Shown here piece by piece: positions 55,301-61,608 of a DNA stretch of 64,000 bases (positions are counted from its first letter, which is position 1; each line of letters begins with the position of its first letter). The DNA lies in assembly GCA_943735955.1 (NCBI GenBank), contig OX030965.1:6718503-6782502 (forward strand). Reading direction: 5' to 3'. A model generated the notes under the pieces. It searched no databases and had not been told where the DNA came from. It was given only the letters and a program-made list of their open reading frames with translations. This DNA is from Piscicola geometra. Taxonomy: Eukaryota; Annelida; Clitellata; Hirudinida; Piscicolidae. The position numbers were made by a program, and so were the translations under genes.

Positions 55301-55992
55301 AGCAGGAAACGACACTTTCCTGGTGAAGGGGAGGGAGCGATTGTATTGTTGCTTGATTTTTGTTGCGTTTAATTTAATTTAATTTGGTTTTTAACTTATT
55401 TAATCATTCTTTAATCCATCCGTGCATTCATTTATCCACCCATCTATCCACCCATTCACCCATCCATCTATCCATCCATCATCCACCCACCCATCCATCA
55501 TCCACCCACCCATCCATCATCCACCCACCCATCCATCCATCATCCACCCACCAGGGTAGTTGAGGTTGGCGGCATCGAAGGTTCGACAATGAGTGGCGCC
55601 TTTGCATGTGCACGTGGTCAGAGCTGCGAGGATCATTATCATCATCATTTTTCATCATCATCATCGTCGTCGTCATCGTCATTATCATTATCATCCCCTC
55701 CATCCGACCATCATTACCATAACATCATCTGCCTAATGATTATCATCCCCTCCCCATCACAATCCCATCCCCTCCCCATCACAATCCCATCCCCATCTTA
55801 TCACTATCCCATCCCCACCCCATCACCACCAGGATCATCACAATCATCACAATCATCATCATCAGGATCATCAGGATCGTCGTTTGATGGCGTTACTTAG
55901 TAAAGAAGGCAAACACAAAGCGAAAGAACATAAGAGGGTTGATGTTGCCGAATCAATAAGTCATAAGCGATCATCATAACGACTACGTGGTG

Positions 55993-56054
<62 letters not shown>

Positions 56055-57961
56055 AATGATGATGATGATAATGATGATGGTGGTGGTGATGGTGGTGGTG
56101 GTGGTGATATTAGCGATGATGGTGGTGGTGGCGGTGGTAATGATGGTGGTAGTGGTGGTGGTGATGCTGGTGGGAAAGGTGGGGGTGGTGAAGATGGTAG
56201 TGATGATGTTGATGGTGATGCTAGTATTAATAGGGTGGAGTCAGTAACTGAGGGGTGATGTAAAGAATTCCTCTTCCCACCTCCCATTCCTCATCCCCTC
56301 ACAAACTCCTCCCCCACCCCCTCCCCTCTTCCTCCATTCACGAACCTATCTCGCAGTTCTTGCCGCCGTACAGGCTTGGACACTTGCACGTGTACTCTCC
56401 CTTCTCCAGTTGTATGCACGTGCCTCCGTTGTCGCACGGAAAGTATTCACAGCCTGTGTGGTGGTGGTGGTGGTAGTAGTGGTAGTGATGAAGTACAATT
56501 AAGTAGTACAATGATGAAGTATTATTACGTATGGTGAAGTACATTACAATGTAGTACAATGATGAAGTATTATTAAGTATGGTGAAGTACAGTACAATGT
56601 AGTACAATGATGAGGTACAGTACAATGTAGTACAATGATGAGGTACAGTACAATGTAGTACAATGATGAGGTACAGTACAATGTAGTACAATGATGAGGT
56701 ACAGTACAATGTAGTACAATGATGAGGTACAGTACAATGTAGTACAATGATGAGGTACAGTACAATGTAGTACAATGATGAGGTACAGTACAATGTAGTA
56801 CAATGATGAGGTACAGTACAATGTAGTACAATGATGAGGTACAGTACAATGTAGTACAATGATGAAGTACAGTACAATGTAGTACAATGATGAGGTACAG
56901 TACAATGTAGTACAATGATGAGGTACAGTACAATGTAGTACAATGATGAGGTACAGTACAATGTAGTACAATGATGAGGTACAGTACAATGTAGTACAAT
57001 GATGAGGTACAGTACAATGTAGTACAATGATGAAGTACAGTACAATGTAGTACAATGATGAGGTACAGTACAATGTAGTACAATGATGAGGTACAGTATA
57101 GTTTAGTATGATGATGAAGTATGATGAAGTACACTACATGGAAATTGAGAGAATATGATTAAGAGTAATTTTGTAATTGCGTATATCAGAACAGGTTTCA
57201 GACTTATAATTTTGACAAATAAATAATAAATAAATAAAATGGTAACTAATTAATTTCTTTATTAGGAATTATTCGGTTTAAGAAATGAAATGAAAGGAGA
57301 GGACGTTTAAATTGTTGGATCTGTCGGTGAGAATTATTTGAAAAGGCCTTTTAACTTCAATGCAAATATTGAATATTGAATCTTGAAGAGGAGTTTAGAT
57401 GCACAGTGCAGGCTTTGTGAAGGAGTGGCATTGGAGGATTTAGAAAAAGATTGATTAAATATCTTTTCGATGCGAAAGAATTAAAAAAAAGATGCTTTTT
57501 TGTGTTATAAAGCAACGTAATGCCAAAGTAAACTTTGAATTGTAAAAAAATTTACGCGTTTTTAAAATGAACTGACGCCTTTGTGATTATTGAGTAGGAT
57601 AACACGGGAGAATATTAATTGATTGACTGAAAAGTGCAGCAAAAAGGAGTCTTTGAAATATTTAATCCCTCGAAATTTCGGGCTTTAAACTTTAAGAAAA
57701 AGTTTTTATATCGCCATTTTTTTAAATTACAAAGATAACTGAAAACCAACAACGACGCTCAACACCTAGCACCAACCCTTGCCCATCCAACTCACCAACG
57801 GGCGTGTTCGAGAGAAAGTAGCTGACTTTGGTGTCAAAGGCCTTCGACTCTTTCGAGACTGGAGCGGCAATGATCGGCACTTCCCCGATCACATTCGTTT
57901 GTTCAATCGTGTGGATGAGCGACGCCGATTGGATGAGAAGAAATAGCGCCAAACCCAGCAT
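11062..57961 (-). CDS. Giant secreted protein: 13 VWD-C8-TIL-TILa units with EGF and vWA linkers, about 122 exons
   Basis: One continuous gene traced by splice signals and reading frame from signal-peptide ATG (57959-57961) to TGA (11062-11064). Order: signal, EGF, unit 1, EGF, unit 2, EGF, vWA, unit 3, vWA, unit 4, EGF, unit 5, vWA, unit 6, EGF, unit 7, vWA, unit 8, EGF, unit 9, vWA, unit 10, EGF, unit 11, vWA, unit 12, EGF, unit 13. Estimated size is about 6,000 residues, with no transmembrane segment after the signal. VWD-C8-TIL-TILa arrays occur in FCGBP, zonadhesin, tectorin, SCO-spondin and mucins, which form gels, matrices or coats. A matrix or mucus role is inference. Splice phases agree at every module border, which argues for one intact gene, not many. 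The individual units are described in separate entries. Confidence 0.88.
14244..16409 (-). CDS. Unit 12: VWD12, C8-12, TIL12, TILa12
   Basis: VWD12 has two exons, 16150-16409 and 15627-15937. It begins [14 protein letters not shown], with loop [15 protein letters not shown]8-12 is a single exon, 15200-15483, with a full set of Cys. TIL12 is split into 14961-15078 and 14593-14734, the second ending AQCGCVSE. TILa12 is 14244-14367 ([10 protein letters not shown]). All borders follow the phase rule seen in the other units. Confidence 0.86.
16668..17783 (-). CDS. vWA domain A6 (near-complete MIDAS)
   Basis: Four exons: 17582-17783, 17156-17386, 16841-16931 and 16668-16752. [12 protein letters not shown] gives an intact DxSx[11 protein letters not shown] has Ser in place of Thr (a conservative change), and [10 protein letters not shown] supplies the Asp. 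The Cys pair of the first loop is present (SIC, then DTCDVW). The second exon start was set at 17386, since only that acceptor keeps the frame and gives [11 protein letters not shown], matching A2. With A2, this is the most likely functional vWA. Confidence 0.86.
17939..21507 (-). CDS. Unit 11: EGF7, VWD11, fragmented C8-11, degenerate TIL11, TILa11
   Basis: EGF7 is 21400-21507 (CLNGGEC). VWD11 exons are 21100-21203, 20670-20891, 20249-20530 and 19880-19989. It begins [14 protein letters not shown], with the loop [14 protein letters not shown]8-11 is cut into three exons, 19573-19636, 19327-19415 and 18782-18900. The last two are separated by a minisatellite. TIL11, in exons 18450-18592 and 18281-18338, has fewer cysteines than the others and lacks the CGC end. 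TILa11 is 17939-18062 ([10 protein letters not shown]). Frames stay open throughout. Confidence 0.82.
18920..19258. repeat. Minisatellite of ~18-20 bp inside the C8-11 coding region
   Basis: About 18 copies of GTGAGAATTGGTGTAGGG with variants (GGCGTGGA, GTCGGAGTGGA). It occupies the intron between the second and third C8-11 exons. On the minus strand it stays open in all three frames (TLHQFS-like peptides), which is a repeat artefact. Confidence 0.9.
21516..21850. repeat. 15-bp minisatellite GTTGATGATAGTAGT, about 22 copies
   Basis: Highly regular array in the intron just upstream (minus-strand sense) of the EGF7 exon, starting within 10 nt of its acceptor at 21508-21509. Because 15 is a multiple of three, it opens frames on both strands. 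These are not coding. Confidence 0.93.
22130..24434 (-). CDS. Unit 10: VWD10, C8-10, TIL10, TILa10
   Basis: VWD10 exons are 24139-24434, 23766-23971 and 23462-23557. The first begins [20 protein letters not shown], almost identical in DNA to unit 6, but the exon then continues much further than its unit 6 counterpart. The calcium loop is [14 protein letters not shown], complete. C8-10 is split into 23125-23305 and 22806-22920. TIL10 is 22481-22695 and TILa10 is 22130-22253 ([10 protein letters not shown]). Confidence 0.87.
24592..25434 (-). CDS. vWA domain A5 (MIDAS lost)
   Basis: Three exons: 25218-25434, 24807-25132 and 24592-24676. The first strand reads [12 protein letters not shown], so the leading Asp of DxSxS is replaced by Met-Gln. 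The second loop reads GANLNNAL, without Thr, and the ITDG strand is [10 protein letters not shown]. The Cys pair of the first loop is kept (SIC, then RTCRRF). The last exon reads [11 protein letters not shown], parallel to the final exons of A2 and A3. Confidence 0.85.
25637..28667 (-). CDS. Unit 9: EGF6, VWD9, C8-9, TIL9, TILa9
   Basis: EGF6 is 28560-28667 (CVNDGEC). VWD9 is the most split, with five exons: 28332-28416, 28089-28181, 27861-27945, 27515-27670 and 27161-27285. It begins [14 protein letters not shown], and its calcium loop [13 protein letters not shown] is degenerate. C8-9 is in two exons, 26804-26932 and 26406-26570. TIL9 is a single long exon, 25973-26193, and TILa9 is 25637-25760. 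Junctions were fixed by reading frame, and all use GT-AG. Confidence 0.83.
28816..30679 (-). CDS. Unit 8: VWD8, C8-8, TIL8, TILa8
   Basis: VWD8 has two exons, 30429-30679 and 29933-30237. It begins [14 protein letters not shown] and has a full calcium loop [15 protein letters not shown]8-8 is 29476-29756, with a complete Cys series ending MGC. TIL8 is 29133-29356, ending AQCGCVST. TILa8 is 28816-28938 ([10 protein letters not shown]) and ends at a T/GTGTGT donor in the usual phase 1. Confidence 0.86.
30901..31798 (-). CDS. vWA domain A4 (partial MIDAS)
   Basis: Three exons: 31573-31798, 31183-31405 and 30901-31063. [14 protein letters not shown] gives an intact DxSxS and [10 protein letters not shown] keeps the Thr, but the ITDG strand reads VLLMSEAPE, so the last Asp is missing. 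The Cys pair after strand one is present (SVC, then SCDNF) with a longer loop. The last exon fuses the VFLVGVESG strand with the C-terminal helix, two parts that other vWA domains of this gene split differently. Confidence 0.84.
31977..34814 (-). CDS. Unit 7: EGF5, divergent VWD7, C8-7, TIL7, TILa7
   Basis: EGF5 is 34707-34814. VWD7 exons are 34256-34439, 33923-34025 and 33391-33647. This is the most divergent VWD. It begins [14 protein letters not shown], with the TFD Asp changed, and its calcium loop reads [13 protein letters not shown], so the Asn and several Asp positions are lost. C8-7 is 32633-32952 with an unusually long front end, TIL7 is 32247-32458 and TILa7 is 31977-32080. All frames remain open and all splice sites are normal, so it is coding but relaxed. 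Confidence 0.83.
34975..37000 (-). CDS. Unit 6: VWD6, C8-6, TIL6, TILa6
   Basis: VWD6 exons are 36870-37000, 36570-36704 and 36174-36454. The first reads [20 protein letters not shown] and is nearly identical in DNA to the matching exon of unit 10. The calcium loop is [14 protein letters not shown]8-6 is 35729-36003, TIL6 is 35320-35537 (ending ERCGCKDE) and TILa6 is 34975-35098 ([10 protein letters not shown]). The second and third VWD exons also resemble unit 10 more than other units, for example IPSKF and [10 protein letters not shown]. Confidence 0.88.
37116..38027 (-). CDS. vWA domain A3 (MIDAS lost)
   Basis: Three exons: 37841-38027, 37436-37736 and 37116-37203. The first strand reads [12 protein letters not shown], so DxSxS is gone and the following loop is shortened to a single Cys where the other vWA domains have a pair. 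The second loop reads AFNLVSAL with no Thr, and the ITDG strand is LIILTSSSS. The remaining fold elements (VNVVSVGIG, then KNFFMLSN) are clear. A structural spacer is more likely than a binding domain. Confidence 0.82.
38179..41292 (-). CDS. Unit 5: EGF4, VWD5, C8-5, TIL5, TILa5
   Basis: EGF4 is 41182-41292 (CLNGGEC). VWD5 exons are 40871-41034, 40516-40623, 40205-40332 and 39784-39977. The start [13 protein letters not shown] has neither the GDPHY Tyr nor the replacing Cys, and the end is [14 protein letters not shown]8-5 is split into 39491-39658 and 39097-39233. TIL5 is split into 38769-38915 and 38508-38566. TILa5 is 38179-38302 ([10 protein letters not shown]). The intron between the first two VWD exons contains a ~34-bp tandem repeat. 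Confidence 0.84.
40630..40820. repeat. ~34-bp AT-rich minisatellite, 5 copies
   Basis: Copies contain TTTATAAGCTATTTTTATAA followed by an A-run and ACTAAA. The array fills the intron between the first two VWD5 exons and starts a few bases from the acceptor at 40624-40625. Confidence 0.85.
41422..43560 (-). CDS. Unit 4: VWD4, C8-4, TIL4, TILa4
   Basis: VWD4 exons are 43407-43560, 43098-43212 and 42619-42917. They begin [14 protein letters not shown], with Cys for Tyr of GDPHY, and end with [14 protein letters not shown]8-4 is 42181-42458 with the standard Cys series. TIL4 is split into 41843-41982 and 41667-41738, the second exon carrying [11 protein letters not shown]. TILa4 is 41422-41545 ([10 protein letters not shown], where the usual Trp is Phe). 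From this unit on, EGF and vWA linkers alternate without exception. Confidence 0.86.
43710..44830 (-). CDS. vWA domain A2 (complete MIDAS)
   Basis: Five exons: 44729-44830, 44533-44612, 44376-44428, 43941-44241 and 43710-43794. [14 protein letters not shown] gives an intact DxSx[11 protein letters not shown] supplies the Thr, and MIFITDGKA supplies the Asp, so all metal-coordinating positions are present. The Cys pair after strand one is present (SVC, then GCDSW). The last exon reads [11 protein letters not shown]. Of the six vWA domains, this one and A6 look most capable of ligand binding. The split into five exons is the most fragmented of the set. Confidence 0.88.
44949..46578 (-). CDS. 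Unit 3: VWD3, C8-3, TIL3, TILa3
   Basis: VWD3 has only two exons, 46310-46578 and 45919-46232. It begins [14 protein letters not shown], with the Asp of GDPHY kept and its Tyr replaced by Cys, and ends in [14 protein letters not shown]8-3 is 45555-45817, TIL3 is 45226-45431 and TILa3 is 44949-45072 ([10 protein letters not shown]). It is followed directly by another vWA domain without an EGF. This is the only place where two vWA linkers come in succession. Confidence 0.87.
46698..48030 (-). CDS. EGF3 followed by vWA domain A1 (MIDAS lost)
   Basis: EGF3 is 47920-48030 (CKNGGTC). The vWA domain is in four exons: 47520-47736, 47141-47324, 46890-47000 and 46698-46785. It starts [17 protein letters not shown]. 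The DxSxS metal site reads DNTQS, the Thr of the second loop is absent, and the ITDG strand reads FILNSWK, so metal-dependent binding is unlikely. A Cys pair sits in the loop after the first strand (SQC, then DTCDRW). The last exon carries the short YFIVPS strand and helix that ends in NLC. Confidence 0.82.
48218..52274 (-). CDS. Unit 2: EGF2, VWD2, C8-2, TIL2, TILa2
   Basis: EGF2 is 52173-52274 (CKHGEC). VWD2 exons are 51203-51480, 50469-50617 and 49726-49863, beginning [14 protein letters not shown] and containing [14 protein letters not shown], a full calcium loop. The end of the third exon is set at 49726 because only a weak AA/GTTGGT donor restores the phase used in every other unit. C8-2 is 48856-49133. 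TIL2 is 48541-48743 and ends at a CAG/GCGAGT donor, an apparent GC-AG intron. TILa2 is 48218-48341. The short VWD exon 50469-50617 lies between two different 21-bp minisatellites. Confidence 0.83.
50030..50455. repeat. 21-bp AT-only minisatellite, about 20 copies
   Basis: Unit TTAATTTAATTATTTTAAAA plus one base, with a variant block in which AAAAT becomes ACAT. It fills the intron between VWD2 exons 49863 and 50469. Confidence 0.92.
50672..50862. repeat. 21-bp minisatellite with a TGATTTGTTTGAGATTTAAT core, about 9 copies
   Basis: Regular array in the intron upstream (minus sense) of the 50469-50617 VWD2 exon. Its sequence is unrelated to the AT-only 21-bp array on the other side of the same exon. 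Confidence 0.92.
51895..52160. repeat. ATC/ACC trinucleotide microsatellite
   Basis: Imperfect ATC and ACC repeat in the intron between the EGF2 and VWD2 exons, ending about 15 nt from the EGF2 donor at 52171-52172. Confidence 0.88.
52278..52555. repeat. GAT/GGT trinucleotide microsatellite
   Basis: Long GAT repeat interrupted by GGT, beginning just outside the EGF2 acceptor (52275-52276). It opens poly-Asp and poly-Met frames that are artefacts. Confidence 0.9.
52845..56453 (-). CDS. Unit 1: EGF1, VWD1, C8-1, TIL1, TILa1
   Basis: EGF1 is 56346-56453 (CDNGGTC, six Cys). VWD1 is split over 55552-55623, 55147-55319, 54779-54912 and 54352-54525. It begins [13 protein letters not shown] and ends with [14 protein letters not shown], a calcium loop that lacks the second Asp. 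C8-1 is 53882-54180. It has seven cysteines, and the usual last one after the Trp is missing. TIL1 is 53321-53553 and ends ACGCIDG. TILa1 is 52845-52968 ([10 protein letters not shown], then CVAGTC). Introns around the first VWD exons are packed with ATCC and GAT repeats. This unit has an EGF on both sides and no vWA. Confidence 0.85.
55430..55550. repeat. CATCCACC minisatellite abutting the first VWD1 exon
   Basis: Tandem CCATCCATCATCCACCCACC copies that touch the donor at 55550-55551 without any spacer. Confidence 0.85.
55980..56225. repeat. GAT/GGT microsatellite in the intron between EGF1 and VWD1
   Basis: A near-pure GAT run (about 55991-56080) passing into GGT/GATGGT. Met-, Val- and Ser-rich open frames over it are artefacts. 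Confidence 0.9.
56525..57125. repeat. 28-bp minisatellite in intron 1 of the giant gene, about 18 regular copies
   Basis: Unit GTACAATGATGAGGTACAGT plus ACAATGTA, with few substitutions (for example GAGG to GAAG). The period was checked at 56640 and 56668. Since 28 is not a multiple of three, the repeat translates with an 84-nt period and stays open in all three minus-strand frames. The resulting Tyr/Leu/His peptide is an artefact. Confidence 0.95.
57796..57961 (-). CDS. Exon 1 of the giant gene: signal peptide and short N-terminal spacer
   Basis: [18 protein letters not shown] is a typical secretory signal, followed by about 35 residues without cysteine that end in NTPVG. The exon ends at a strong GTTG/GTGAGT donor in phase 1, matching the phase-1 start of the first EGF exon. 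The frame stays open upstream through a 12-bp minisatellite reading PSNH repeats with its own Met at 58138. I chose 57961 because the hydrophobic signal follows directly. Confidence 0.85.
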
Positions 57962-57984
57962 CTTATGGGATCTTGAATTAGTGG

Positions 57985-58137
57985 AAGGATGATTGGATGG
58001 ATGATTGGATGGATGATTGGATGGATGATTGGATGGATGATTGGATGGATGATTGGATGGATGATTGGATGGATGATTGGATGGATGATTGGATGGATGA
58101 TTGGATGGATGATTGGATGGATGATTGGATGGATGCA
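57985..58137. repeat. 12-bp minisatellite ATTGGATGGATG directly upstream of the giant-gene start
   Basis: About 12 nearly perfect copies ending 25-30 nt before the signal-peptide ATG on the minus strand, probably in the 5' UTR or promoter. On the minus strand it is open and in frame with the signal peptide, reading HPSN repeats. Confidence 0.93.
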
Positions 58138-59698
58138 TTGATGAGTATTATTGAGTGAATAGATTATTGGATGAATGAATGGTTTTCAGATTGATTAAAT
58201 TAATTAACGAATAATTGAGTCTTGAAATAAGTTATCTGTAGCGGTAAATTAGCGTTAAAAAATTAGAATTTAACTGTTTAATCATTCACAAATTTATTTT
58301 CATAACCTTTCAGATGTTAAAAATTTATGAAACATATTTAAAATTTCGAGAATGAATCGATCTTCACATAAAAAAATTATTTGAGAAATTGCTTTTACAT
58401 AAAGAGAATAATGAATTAGTCGTTTTAATGATTGGAAATTGAAGTTTAATTTATTATATTTAAACATTTTTTTTAAAATAAGAAAATTTGGAAGTAAAAG
58501 TGTGATTTATTATATATAGACTTTTTGAACAAACAATAAAATAAAATTAGATTTTAATTATTATTCAAATCACTAAAGTATTTTAATGGTTTATTTATTT
58601 ATTCATTAAAATATATACATTTATTTTTTGTTTTTCAAATAAATTTTTTGTATTGGAATATAATATTTTATATATTAATTAATATTTCTATCATATATAG
58701 TCCAGCTTGCCTTGAGTAAGTAGCTTGCTAGTGGTCAACGTTTCTCATTTATTTTGAAATATTAGATTTGAATTGAAACCAGACTTTGAGAGATTTTTTG
58801 AAGTTGCATTTACCGGCAGAAGCGATAAATGTTCGTGGTAATTCACTGATGAGTCTATATATACCCCAGGTAGACCCCGTGTTTTATTTAATTTTTAGAG
58901 ATTTATATAGCAATTATCTATGAGCATATAAGGCATGATATTTTTACTAAAAGTTCTCATCGTTGAAAAGCGTGAAAAAAAATTGACAGAAGAATGAAAA
59001 ATATTTTGAAAGTATTTAGCCATGACTTAGGCCATGGTGATGGATAAATGCATGCCAGCGTAAACCTTCATTCTCTACCTCCCTGACTTCGCCTTCTACG
59101 AACAATGACTCAAAAGTTTCTGGGCGGGGCTTCCCTTGAAGCGTTCCATGTCAAGGGGATTTTTTGGAGAAAAAAAAACTTGCAAAATTGAAAATGGAAA
59201 AATCTACCCAGACTTGAGCAAGGCACTACGATGAATAGTGCAACTAAGTCAGGAGAGATCCAGTCAAAGACGAAGAAGTAATTTTGTGAGGCTGTGCTGA
59301 ATGCTGGGGGTGGTCGTTATGTGTGGTAAATGATGGTGAAGGGGTGATGATAGTGGTTCTAGTTTATTTATTCTTATTATTTATTGATTTAATTTTAGAT
59401 TTCCTTTTTGAAAGAATTTTATTGGTAATTATAAATAGTTTTAGTGGTATCATCATTACTAACCCACTGGTCTTGAAACTCGTTTTGGTTTAGGCCACGT
59501 TAATAATACTCGACGCTGTATTTTACTGTATTGTAAGATGGTGTTCATAATGATAAATTAATTTTGATTAAGCTTTCAAATAACAAAACTTTAAACAAAA
59601 GTTTTAAAATTTTACGTTTTTTAAATTGTCTTTCAAAAATTAGACGCTTCAATAACAATCCCATCTAAAAGTTGATTCAGCCTTCAAATAGAAATGCA

Positions 59699-59706
59699 TA
59701 TAAATA
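59699..59706 (+). promoter_or_regulatory. TATA box of the RD3 gene
   Basis: TATAAATA lies 45 nt before the start codon. A transcript starting about 30 nt downstream would have a 5' UTR of only about 20 nt, which is compact but plausible. Confidence 0.55.
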
Positions 59707-59751
59707 CAAGTGCTAAAGTTGTTTGACTGAAGTAAGATCTCTTACTCTAAA

Positions 59752-60527
59752 ATGAACAACAACGATAACACATTGTTGCAAAGTTTTCAATCAAACTGTT
59801 CATTGAATGAATCAAGCAAGCAAAATACCTGGTGGAACCTTGTGTCCATCCTCAAAAGTTGGCTTCCTGAAAAGAATGTTACACTTTCTGAGGTGAACCA
59901 GAAGCAAAAGACGTCAGAGTTGATCATGGGTGAGTTGAGTTGGCAGATGAAAATGGCGGACCAACGGAGGATCGAGAAAGAAAGAGAAGAAAAAATGGAA
60001 AAGACTGGTGTTGACTACTCATGGCTGGTCAGCTACAAGCAAAAGCCGACATGCATATCGGAGTTCAAACGCTATGAACTTGAAGAATTATGCTACCAGA
60101 TCGAGCCTGACGAGTGCACAGAAGTGAGTCGAAACGGGTATTATTTTTTGCTTTGTAAAATATCTTGTAACCATAATAATCTTTAATTTAATTTAATTCA
60201 TTTCAACTGAATTAAACATATTCTTGCATGTTTTGGCAGGTGATTCGTTCCTTTTGGATGCAGACTGATTCAAGGAAGTGGCAAGCAGACGAGTATCCAG
60301 ACATTCTACGCTCAATCCTTCTCAGCAACATCCACAACAGAAGCCTCATCAACAGCCATCACATGCACAACAACAACACATTTTTAAATCTTCAAAAGTG
60401 GACAGCCATTAGTTTCACTAACATGTTTTGGGGGTCTGAAGATGGGAACACCACAAGTTCTCAGGAACTTTCAAGCTCATATTCCCTAGAGATGGTTGAA
60501 ATGGGAGTGGATGCTCGTGCTATTTAA
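59752..60527 (+). CDS. RD3: RD3 (retinal degeneration 3) family protein, 2 exons
   Basis: RD3 binds and inhibits retinal guanylate cyclases and aids their transport in vertebrate photoreceptors. The role here is unknown. Exons are 59752-60123 and 60240-60527, joined at GAA/GTGAGT and TTGGCAG/GTG in phase 0, giving 219 residues against about 195 in human. The family core is clear: LIMGELSWQMKMADQRRIEK (helix one), then TGVDYSWLVSY, FKRYELEELCYQIEPDECTE and, after the intron, VIRSFW and DILRSILL. The extra length is an Asn/Ser-rich head of about 20 residues and a Ser-rich tail. I cannot separate RD3 from RD3L by eye. Confidence 0.85.
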
Positions 60528-60976
60528 TGCTGACTGCCAAAGAGTTTTATATAGATAATTAAATTGGGAAAACATTAATTGAATCAAACATTTAACAAAT
60601 TTTTAATTAAATGTAATTTAAATTAATTTCGTTCCCATATTTTACTTTTCAAACCTGCATTCATAATACTTGCCATCAATGACACTTTCAATGAGACTCT
60701 TGCAAATGATACTACTACCAAGAGAAGACATTTCAACTGCAGGACAGAGGCAGAGGAAGTGTGGTGTATTTAGAAGTTTGTAAATGGTGAATGATTAATG
60801 AAAATGAAACTGCATAATTATTTTTTCAAATATTGAAATTGTCATAAATAATTATTTTTAAAATTATAATAGTAATTTTTTGAAAGAAGATAATAATGTA
60901 ATAATAATAATGTCTAATTATAATAAGTATGACCATGCGATGGCCTGTTATACAAATCTGTTGTAAATATTTACGC

Positions 60977-60982
60977 AATAAA
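60977..60982 (+). terminator. Poly(A) signal candidate of RD3
   Basis: AATAAA about 450 nt past the RD3 stop codon, in TTACGCAATAAAATGCC. It stands out as the best-placed signal on this strand. Confidence 0.45.
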
Positions 60983-61495
60983 ATGCCTTTGTTTAACAAA
61001 AATGGTGGTATTATTACATTTTTATCTATATTTATTTTATAAAATAAATTGGAAGCTTGTTTGACAGAATAAGGCGAAAATACTTTAAAAAACTTTTATT
61101 CTCAGGAAGCGTAATTGAGCTAAACTAAATCTGACAACAAATCAAAAATGAATTATACTCCGTACATAAAAATTAAAATTTACAAAGAAATACTACAATG
61201 CATTTAAGATTCGATATTTTGCGCTAGAAAAATAAAGGTAAGCCGATTACAGTAGCCTGTAACCATGGGGACTCATTACTGTAATACAAAATGGCTCATT
61301 TTCAAAGAATTGCGAATATTCCCTTGACTATTTTTCCAATTGTATAATTAAATAATTTTTAGTAGTTACAATGTTTAAAATATAAATAAATGAAGTAATG
61401 TTAGCTTTAAAAAATGGTGGTGTGCATAACTGTGTCACATAATACCTTGTGAAGCGTCTCTAAAGCAGGAGTAAACTGAAGGCTTCAATACCCGT

Positions 61496-61608
<113 letters not shown>

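Larger units (their letters stand above)
57962..59751. other. Head-to-head spacer between the giant gene and RD3
   Basis: About 1.8 kb, AT-rich, with no coding exon that I recognise. Contains the 12-bp minisatellite at 57985-58137 and should hold both promoters. A clear TATA box is seen only for the plus-strand RD3 gene. I could not identify a core promoter for the giant gene. Confidence 0.55.

Noticed and set aside
56338..57134. Long minus-strand open frames of Tyr/Leu/His/Cys repeats
   Set aside because: Created by the 28-bp minisatellite, open in all three frames. Only the last ~36 residues at 56346-56453 (EGF1) are coding, and a proper acceptor at 56454-56455 separates them.
11062..57961. 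Several tandem VWD genes instead of one
   Set aside because: No internal signal peptide, stop or initiator at unit borders, and every border joins in frame with phase 1.
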